20,148 nucleotides of DNA from Bacteroidales bacterium UBA6192 (GTDB lineage: Bacteria > Bacteroidota > Bacteroidia > Bacteroidales > F082), in assembly GCA_002422725.1 (NCBI GenBank), contig DITE01000048.1, positions 1 through 20,148 on the forward strand, read 5' to 3'. Positions 15,069 through 20,148 of this stretch are shown here, one piece after another (the first letter of the stretch is position 1; each line of letters opens with the position of its first letter). The translations under genes were made by a program, and so were the position numbers. The notes beneath the pieces are model-generated. The model was not told the DNA's origin. It made no database searches and was given only the letters and a program-made list of their open reading frames with translations.

Positions 15069-16481
15069 ATGAATCAATATAAATTAAGTAGAACTATACC
15101 ACCTGATATAAAACTAAAAATAAGGCAAAATTCAAAGTTTGGATGTGTTGTGCCTAATTGTAGAAATGCTTTTTATACTTATGAACATTTAATTCCTGAA
15201 TTCAAAGACGCTATTACACATGATCCGGATAATATCTGTTTGACTTGTAGTAATCATAATCCACGTAGAACAGGAAAAAACAAGCAGGAAAACTATACTA
15301 AGGCACAATTGATGGATTTTTATATTAAACTGCAGGAGAACGAAATCGTGCCTGAGATAAGAAACAATGATTTCTTTAATGGGTTTAATGTTGAACCTCA
15401 AATTAAGATTGGTAAAAGTATATTTAACAGAATTGCCTCAATAATTAACATTGATGGTTTAAACGTTTTCTCTTTTCAGAAAAGTGATATAGAAGATATA
15501 TTTGCGCCTCAATATACCTTTTCTGGTACTTTCTATAATTCGCTTGGCAAATTATTGTTTAGAATAGAGAAAAATGAATGGAGTTCTCCAACTAATCACT
15601 GGGACGTGCAGACAACAAATGGCGAGATAAAAATCTGGGACAGAAGTAAACAACTTGTTTTTGGGGCGCGTAAATTTCCATTTACGAATACCATAGAGAT
15701 TACGGAACTTGATATGTGGTTTAAGCCTTTTCATTTAAAAATAGATAGTGAAAGTCTTTTAGTTGGAAGATACGCTGACGATATGGAAACATGGATATAT
15801 TTTAGTATTGAAGGAACATTTAATAGTGGAAATTGTGGAATATTTTTAACTTCTTCGGAATTGTTCAAAACTCCTGTTTGGGCAGGTTGGCAGATTGTTG
15901 GAGGGAAAGGTGCTACAATTACTGGTAATGGAATATGGCTTGGTAGAGGTGCAACACAAATGTTGATTTTTAGAATAGATTATTTAAAATCGGATAATAT
16001 TCCTGAAGTGATTATTCTTTCAAAACCAAAAAAAGTTAATCCTCCATTGAATGCTCATTATTTTGTTAAAGGAGTTTTAATCACTGAAATAGTAAACTAT
16101 CCATTATGGAATGAAAAAGTCTACTATCTTAATGGACAAAAATTGGAGAATGAGCCAAATTCATGGGGGCAGATTGACAGTGAAACCAACGAACATTTAT
16201 ATTACATTGCATCCAACGAACCTAGCGATTTAAGTTTAAATAGTGGTTTTATTGGTTTTTATGCGGATGATGTACTTAATGAGCATTGGTCAGATAAAGT
16301 ATTTGAAGCAGAAGTAATTGATATCGATCTGCAGGGTAATGAAATTGTTCGCAGAGTAAAAAGGTCTGAGATTAGTGGTAGAATCGTAGTTTCAGAATTA
16401 AATCCATTTACAAATAAGTATTGGCATCCCCATGCCTTTGGAGATTCTCCGTGGCGAAATGGAAAATTATTAAACTACTAA
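15069..16481 (+). CDS. HNH endonuclease with beta-rich C-terminal domain
   Basis: Residues 1-90 carry an HNH nuclease module: Cys26-x4-Cys31 (FGCVVPNC), YEHLIPEF with catalytic His40, then HDPDNICLTCSNHN with Asn55, Cys57/Cys60 and His63. This is the zinc-supported beta-beta-alpha-metal fold of nicking and cutting enzymes. The remaining ~380 residues are beta-strand-rich and aromatic (GTFYNSLGKLLFRIEKNEW; IEITELDMWFKPFHLKI; GNGIWLGRGATQMLIF). They have no motif of a known DNA-binding or cyclic-nucleotide domain that I can name, but may be a sensor or ligand-binding part. The protein is 470 aa, soluble, without a signal peptide. The cyclase-like gene begins 20 bp after its stop, on the same strand, so the two are probably co-expressed. 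Confidence 0.7.
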   Translation: MNQYKLSRTIPPDIKLKIRQNSKFGCVVPNCRNAFYTYEHLIPEFKDAITHDPDNICLTCSNHNPRRTGKNKQENYTKAQLMDFYIKLQENEIVPEIRNNDFFNGFNVEPQIKIGKSIFNRIASIINIDGLNVFSFQKSDIEDIFAPQYTFSGTFYNSLGKLLFRIEKNEWSSPTNHWDVQTTNGEIKIWDRSKQLVFGARKFPFTNTIEITELDMWFKPFHLKIDSESLLVGRYADDMETWIYFSIEGTFNSGNCGIFLTSSELFKTPVWAGWQIVGGKGATITGNGIWLGRGATQMLIFRIDYLKSDNIPEVIILSKPKKVNPPLNAHYFVKGVLITEIVNYPLWNEKVYYLNGQKLENEPNSWGQIDSETNEHLYYIASNEPSDLSLNSGFIGFYADDVLNEHWSDKVFEAEVIDIDLQGNEIVRRVKRSEISGRIVVSELNPFTNKYWHPHAFGDSPWRNGKLLNY

Positions 16482-16501
16482 AAGAAAATATCAGCAAGTT
16501 T

Positions 16502-17251
16502 ATGAATTTTATAGCATATTTTGACTACCTTGGATTTAAGCAGTTTATTGAAAACAATGATGTGTTTTATCAGCGTCGAATCATGGGTAATATCTTTAGA
16601 GATATTGAAAGTGCCCTTGGACAAGGTAAATACATAATTGCTCCCAGCGGAGGAGCCATAGCTGATATTTCAAATTCATCGATCAATTGCATAAATTTTT
16701 CAGATACTGTAGTATTTTGGACAAATGACCAATCTATTGAATCGCTTGAAGAAATTATAAAGGTTGCACATAAATTTAATCATCAAAATATTAGTCATTA
16801 TTTCCCAGCAAGAGGCTCATTAGTTCATGGAATAATCGAACATGTTGAGTATAAACAAGAAAGTAATAGAGGCGGAAAGTATAATATTAATTCTGTATAT
16901 GGGAAAGGACTAGTAGAAGCTCATGTTAAAGCTAATAAACAACATTGGGCCGGCACAGTAATAGACAAAAGCTTTATCAATCAAATGATAAGCATGCAAA
17001 TTGATCCAGGGTCATATTTACAACCTTATGCTAAACTCTATAATGTTCCTTATAAAAACGAAGAAAATAATTCGGAAGAATTTGTCATGAGCCTAGTAAA
17101 TGGAAATATTAATGAAGAAGCTTTTACTAGCCTTAGTAATTATATCAGAATCAATTTTGCCAAGCATAATAAATCAATTGACTCACAAGATGTTCAAGAT
17201 AAAATTAGTAATACTATAAATTTCTTGTCAAGTTTCCTAATCAATCAATGA
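16502..17251 (+). CDS. Class III nucleotidyl-cyclase-like protein
   Basis: The start at ATG 16502 gives 249 aa beginning MNFIAYFDYLGF, so the first core strand starts at once; the frame is open 27 codons upstream but overlaps the HNH gene. The pattern fits a stripped-down class III cyclase domain. Asp8 in YFDYLGF matches the first metal Asp (as in FADIVGF), and Asp68 in INFSDTVVFW matches the second (as in GD..MA.F). FPARGSLVHG (101-110) corresponds to the R-G-..-G strand, and SVYGKGLVEAHVKA to the helix that holds the nucleotide. No membrane or HAMP segment is present. Family members make cyclic AMP/GMP, and in Pycsar defence cyclic UMP/CMP. Which nucleotide this one uses, and whether it is active, cannot be told from the sequence. 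Confidence 0.5.
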   Translation: MNFIAYFDYLGFKQFIENNDVFYQRRIMGNIFRDIESALGQGKYIIAPSGGAIADISNSSINCINFSDTVVFWTNDQSIESLEEIIKVAHKFNHQNISHYFPARGSLVHGIIEHVEYKQESNRGGKYNINSVYGKGLVEAHVKANKQHWAGTVIDKSFINQMISMQIDPGSYLQPYAKLYNVPYKNEENNSEEFVMSLVNGNINEEAFTSLSNYIRINFAKHNKSIDSQDVQDKISNTINFLSSFLINQ

Positions 17252-17467
17252 GATAAAATATAATTGCAGCAGCAATATTAGCCTTCGTCTGACCAAGGGA
17301 CAAGGCCCAACATGAAGCCATGTTGAATGAATTCCCACCAAATGGATGCAAGCTGAAAAGCCGACAGCTGTCATTACCCTATATTCTTCTTAACATAACC
17401 GGCGTCAAATCAACCAAAATCTCCCTTAACTTTGCCACCAACCAACAAAACCACATAGAGACAGAAA

Positions 17468-17755
17468 ATGAAGAATGAAGCTCATGCAAGAATTAAAATA
17501 AACCAACTGCTGACGGATGCAGGATGGAGATTCTTTGACAATGAGGAAGGAATAGCAAACATTCTGCTTGAAAATCATGTGAAGATTACACAACAGGAAA
17601 TTGACGCCTGGGGAAATGACTATGAGAGAACAAGAAATGGTTCTCTGGACTTCTTACTCGTTGACAGCGACAACAAACCGATTTGTGTACTTGAAGCAAA
17701 AAAAGAAAGCCTTCACCCGCTTGTAGCAAAAAGACCTTATCTTAGTACTCGTTAA
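17468..17755 (+). pseudogene. Truncated N-terminus of a type I restriction HsdR-like protein
   Basis: The 95 residues match the start of the HsdR nuclease domain: an early helix (ARIKINQLLTDAGWRFFD), then GSLDFLLVD and VLEAKKESLHPLVAK, which carry the PD-(D/E)XK-type Asp and Glu-x-Lys residues. Full-length proteins continue after LVAK with the rest of the nuclease domain and a DEAD-type helicase of several hundred residues. Here the frame changes to RPYLSTR and stops, so about nine tenths of the protein is missing. The break lies near 17731 and foreign sequence follows. No hsdM or hsdS is in the window. A -7-like TAACTTTG (17427-17434) lies upstream. The remnant is unlikely to be functional. 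Confidence 0.75.
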
Positions 17756-17778
17756 AACATGAAGCACCAGTTTCACCC

Positions 17779-18009
17779 ATGAAAATTGTCGAGCTTTATG
17801 AAGGGACGCTATTTGAGTGTCAAATGATTAAAAATCTGTTAGAAAATGAAGGGATTGATTCGCAACTAACAGATGAAATTATTGGGTCAAGAGCCGGAGC
17901 GGTATGGAGAACAGCAGGGGGAGTGAGGATCATTGTATCAGATGAGTTTTATGAGCAAGCTAAAATGGTTGTCGATGAATTTGAGAAATCGCGGAATGAC
18001 AATGGATGA
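17779..18009 (+). CDS. DUF2007 family protein
   Basis: This is a 76-aa protein with the compact alpha/beta DUF2007 layout: MKIVELYEGTLFECQMIKNLLENEGIDSQL at the start, a middle RAGAVW turn, then GGVRIIVSDEFYEQAKMVVDEFE. The family is annotated as putative signal transducing but has no proven biochemical role; it often stands alone in Bacteroidota genomes. It is soluble and appears intact. Its final 31 codons and 58 bp of downstream sequence are repeated 1044 bp to the right, after the BRO-N gene. It follows the broken HsdR fragment by 23 bp. Confidence 0.8.
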   Translation: MKIVELYEGTLFECQMIKNLLENEGIDSQLTDEIIGSRAGAVWRTAGGVRIIVSDEFYEQAKMVVDEFEKSRNDNG

Positions 18010-18067
18010 AATTACTTGACAACTTTTTGCTAATTTGGTCGGTGCAAGGGAGTTTGTTTTAAAGTGT
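17916..18067 (+). repeat. 152-bp direct repeat, left copy (DUF2007 3' end)
   Basis: Identical to 18960-19111 except for five substitutions, with no gaps. It covers the last 31 codons of the DUF2007 gene and 58 bp downstream, ending 6 bp before the BRO-N start. The two copies bracket the BRO-N gene, forming an 892-bp insert between direct repeats. Confidence 0.9.
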
Positions 18068-18073
18068 ACAATT

Positions 18074-18907
18074 ATGGAAAATAGAAAAGATTTAGCTGTA
18101 TTTGAAAATAAGCAAGTAAGAAGAACCTTTGATGAAACCACTGAAACCTGGTATTTTTCAGTTGTTGACATTATTGAGGCATTAACGGATTCAGTAAATC
18201 CCACAGATTATTTAAAAAAACTCAGAAAACGGGATATTGAATTGGGATCCTACATAGGGACAAATTGTCCCCAGGTAGAAATGCTGACCAAGGGGAAAAA
18301 GCGTAAAACCCTCGCAGGCAATGTAAAAGATATATTCAGGATTATTCAATCCATTCCTTCACCCAAAGCCGAGCCATTTAAGCAATGGTTGGCAAAGGTT
18401 GGTTACGAAAGAATTCAGGAAATGAATGACCCCGAAATAAGTTTGGACAGGGCACGCGAAAACTGGAAGAAGCACGGCCGAAGCGAAAAGTGGATTCAGA
18501 TAAGAATGTCAGGGCAGGAAACACGTAATAAACTAACCGATTATTGGAAAGATGCTGGAATAAAAGAAAGTAGCGATTTTGCGTTTCTTACCAATATCAT
18601 TCATCAGGAATGGGCTGGACTGACCGTAGTACAACACAAAGAACTGAAAGGCTTGAAAAGTCAAAATTTACGAGATCACATGAACGAGGCAGAATTGATT
18701 TTTACAGCACTTGCCGAACTATCTACAAGACAAATTGCTGCAGCTGAAAAAGCCAAAACCATAAATGAGAATGCCAATGCAGGCAAAAAAGGCGGTCGAA
18801 TAGCCAAAAATGCACGCAAAGAATTAGAAGCTAAAACCGGCACAAGCATTGTAACAGGAGAGAATTTTTTACCGCCATCAAAATTAAAGAAAAAATTAGA
18901 CAAGTAA
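18074..18907 (+). CDS. BRO-N domain protein, DinD/phage-antirepressor-like
   Basis: The 277-aa product starts at ATG 18074 (MENRKDLAVFENKQVRRTFDE). The N-terminal region (about 5-115) is a BRO-N domain: TWYFSVVDIIEALTDSVNPTDYLKKLRKRD, then FRIIQSIPSPKAEPFKQWLAKVGYERIQE. BRO-N domains bind DNA and are typical of phage antirepressors and baculovirus repeated ORFs. The C-terminal part (SSDFAFLTNIIHQEWAGLTVVQHKELKGL, NLRDHMNEAELIFTALAELSTRQIA, then GKKGGRIAKNARKELEAKTG) resembles the DNA-damage-inducible protein DinD family. A role in phage or stress response is likely but not shown. The frame is open 13 codons upstream within the repeat. The gene lies as a cassette between two 152-bp direct repeats, which points to insertion. 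Confidence 0.8.
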   Translation: MENRKDLAVFENKQVRRTFDETTETWYFSVVDIIEALTDSVNPTDYLKKLRKRDIELGSYIGTNCPQVEMLTKGKKRKTLAGNVKDIFRIIQSIPSPKAEPFKQWLAKVGYERIQEMNDPEISLDRARENWKKHGRSEKWIQIRMSGQETRNKLTDYWKDAGIKESSDFAFLTNIIHQEWAGLTVVQHKELKGLKSQNLRDHMNEAELIFTALAELSTRQIAAAEKAKTINENANAGKKGGRIAKNARKELEAKTGTSIVTGENFLPPSKLKKKLDK

Positions 18908-18959
18908 TTTATGAGCATAACAATTGACGGTATAAGCAATACCACGTGTTTAAAAGAAA

Positions 18960-19111
18960 AGGGGGAGTGAGGATCATTGTATCAGATGAGTTTTATGAGC
19001 AAGCTAAAATGGTTGTCGATGAGTTTGAGAAATCGCGGAAAGACAATAGATGAACTTATTTGACAACTTTTTGCTAATTTGGTCGGTGCAAGGGAGTTTG
19101 TTTTAAAGTGT
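18960..19111 (+). repeat. 152-bp direct repeat, right copy (DUF2007 3' fragment)
   Basis: This right copy encodes GGVRIIVSDEFYEQAKMV... to a TGA, with two protein changes at the end (SRKDNR instead of SRNDNG) and one silent change. It has no start of its own: an ATG at 18911 begins a 19-residue ORF in another frame that stops at 18970. It is a dead gene fragment. The composite repeat begins at its last base. Confidence 0.9.
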
Positions 19112-19486
19112 GATCTTTTGTTCCTTTTGCATCAAGGCAAAAGGAAAAGAGATTATTTTCTTTCTGTACTTTTCCCTGATGAAAAGAACCAAAAATCCAG
19201 CACGAACAACGCTATCCCCGCTCTCTGCAAAAACAGCGGAAATCCAGGCAAAGAGTGTATAGCACAATACGAATAGTGATTCAAATAAATGAAGGTTATT
19301 GTGGTATTGTGCTATACAAACAGTCCCGCCCGGGGCGGTCTGCTTTGCCGGATTTCCAGCAGTTTTTGCATTCACCCAGCCGCCGGCCCGCTGTTCGTGC
19401 CAGCCCGCCGCACCCATCCCATGAAGGATTCACCTGAAATTGAAGTGACACTTACTGTTTTTATCCTGTCATTCCCACACCAATGG
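19111..19486 (+). repeat. Composite palindromic repeat, copy 1 (leader missing)
   Basis: A non-coding unit that recurs about 404 bp downstream. It contains hairpin 1, TCCTTTTG/CAAAAGGA (19122-19145); hairpin 2, GTACTTTTC with GAAAAGAAC (19166-19189, one mismatch); and a 201-bp foldback (19200-19400) followed by a CCGCACCCATCCCATGAAGG tail. The GGGGGAATCGCGCAG leader of the other copies is absent: the DUF2007 fragment joins directly at TGATCTTTTG. Open frames here read the same repeated peptides on both copies and are not taken as genes. Confidence 0.8.
19200..19400. repeat. 201-bp foldback inside repeat copy 1
   Basis: Terminal arms GCACGAAC (19200-19207) and GTTCGTGC (19393-19400) pair. Inward, GCAAAAAC...GGAAATCC-GGCAAAG on the left is mirrored imperfectly on the right (CTTTGCCGGATTTCC...GTTTTTGC). 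The centre has a perfect 14-bp pair, GTATAGCACAATAC (19257-19270) with GTATTGTGCTATAC (19304-19317). As RNA or single-stranded DNA it would form one long hairpin with a 33-nt loop. Confidence 0.75.
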
Positions 19487-19496
19487 CAGAGGGGGA

Positions 19497-19888
19497 GGGG
19501 GAATCGCGCAGACTTGATCTTTTGTTCCTTTTGCATCAAGGCAAAAGGAAAAGATAATAGTTTCTTTCTGTACTTTTCCCTGATGAAAAGTACCAAAAAT
19601 CCAGCACGAACAATGCTATCCCCGCGCCCTGCAAAAACAGCGGAAATCGGGGCAAAGAGTATATAGCACAATACGAATAGTGATTAAAAAAACGAAGTTT
19701 ATTGTGGTATTGTGCTATACAAACAGTCCCGCCAGAGGCGGTCTGCTTTGCCGGATTTCCAGCTGTTTTTACATTCACCCCACCGCTGGCCCGCTGTTCG
19801 TGCCTGCCCGCCGCACCCATCCCATGAAGGATTCACGTTAATGTGTATTGATACACACTGTTTTCATCCTGTCATCTCCCTACCAATG
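19497..19888 (+). repeat. Composite palindromic repeat, copy 2 (complete)
   Basis: Starts with the GGGGGAATCGCGCAG leader and carries all parts: hairpin 1 (19526-19549), hairpin 2 with perfect arms GTACTTTTC/GAAAAGTAC (19570-19593), the foldback (19604-19803), and the tail with CCGCACCCATCCCATGAAGG and CATCCTGTCAT...CCAATG. It stands in direct orientation to copy 1. Confidence 0.8.
19604..19803. repeat. 200-bp foldback inside repeat copy 2
   Basis: Same structure as in copy 1: GCACGAAC and GTTCGTGC at the tips and TATAGCACAATAC / GTATTGTGCTATA (13 bp, perfect) near the centre. Several base changes relative to copy 1 lie in the central loop, while the inner stem is kept. Confidence 0.75.
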
Positions 19889-20111
19889 TCACAAAAGAAA
19901 CAGGTTGAAGATCAATTGACGATAAGCTGTGCGGTGGCCAGCCTGTGCGTGCCGGCAGCGTTGGCTGTGAATGACAGCTTGCCAGAAAACACATCAGGGG
20001 CGTCTGACGAAGGAGGAACGTTTGCCTCGTCAATGATATTGATGGCCTCGAGTGTAGGACATTGATGAGGCACTACCCTGATTGTGTTTTCAGCAAGCTG
20101 GCAGAGCGGGT
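19889..20111. other. Spacer between repeat copies 2 and 3
   Basis: About 220 bp not found in the other repeat units. On the minus strand a frame is open from the right edge to a TGA at 19914-19912, reading EAINIIDEANVPPSSDAP and ending in TAQLIVN. It could be the tail of a gene or a remnant, but it also runs through the repeat on its upstream side. The plus-strand frame from 19886 is no more convincing. No gene is called. Confidence 0.35.
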
Positions 20112-20148
20112 GGGGGAATCGCGCAGGCTTGATCTTTTGTTCCTTTTG
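20112..20148 (+). repeat. Composite repeat, copy 3, cut by the window end
   Basis: The leader GGGGGAATCGCGCAGGCTT and the first arm of hairpin 1 (TCCTTTTG at 20141-20148) are present before the sequence ends. It shows that the repeat array continues to the right. Confidence 0.75.

Noticed and set aside
19079..19837. Several open frames on both strands of the repeat array, including near-identical minus-strand peptides starting MGAAG-HEQRA
   Set aside because: They exist because the DNA repeat is duplicated; they cross hairpins, diverge by frame between copies and resemble no family.
19886..20065. Plus-strand 59-codon frame MSQKKQVEDQL... after repeat copy 2
   Set aside because: No start signal and unconvincing composition; the minus strand reads equally well, so neither is called as a gene.
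19111..20148. CRISPR array
   Set aside because: The repeats are hundreds of bases long and palindromic with no regular short repeat-spacer pattern.

Overview
The window looks like a chromosomal segment from a Bacteroidota bacterium, probably of the Bacteroidales type. The grounds are a separate-subunit B12-dependent methylmalonyl-CoA mutase pair, lipoproteins with short lipoboxes, almost no Shine-Dalgarno sites, several TAnnTTTG-type -7 elements, and a DUF2007 plus BRO-N gene set that I associate with this phylum. No rRNA or tRNA gene was seen.

Left part (1-12.15 kb) is moderately GC-rich core genome. It starts with the 3' part of a gene resembling GNAT/anti-sigma fusion proteins. Then come two lipoprotein genes 3 bp apart, the second with a PKD fold and an endonuclease/exonuclease/phosphatase domain. 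Next are mutA-mutB (propionate/succinyl-CoA interconversion), a PPP-family phosphatase, gpmA (glycolysis), a polysaccharide deacetylase, and a cydA-cydB operon for a bd-type quinol oxidase. A perfect FNR-type box (TTGAT-N4-ATCAA) lies upstream of cydA. Succinate/propionate metabolism, glycolysis and an oxygen-scavenging oxidase together suit a fermentative, oxygen-tolerant anaerobe.

Right part (about 12.3-18.9 kb) is visibly AT-richer and reads as an accessory, defence-like island. It holds a PD-(D/E)XK nuclease-like protein, a 39-codon ORF joined by ATGA to a second PD-(D/E)XK protein, an HNH endonuclease with a beta-rich C-terminal region, and a class III nucleotidyl-cyclase-like protein 20 bp after it. 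Then follow a truncated type I restriction HsdR start, a DUF2007 gene and a BRO-N/DinD-like gene. The HNH plus cyclase-like pair is the best candidate for an undescribed system: a cyclic-nucleotide-signalled nuclease immunity module. That is inference from motifs and gene order only.

The window also has unusual repeat biology. A composite repeat with nested palindromes occurs nearly complete twice about 404 bp apart at 19.1-19.9 kb, starts a third time at the right edge, and occurs as a fragment at 8.0 kb. At two loci the 3' end of a gene is duplicated next to this repeat: a 54-bp copy of the gpmA end (3 mismatches, all at third codon positions) and a 152-bp copy of the DUF2007 end that brackets the BRO-N gene. 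This suggests element-driven or recombination-driven insertion at gene 3' ends.
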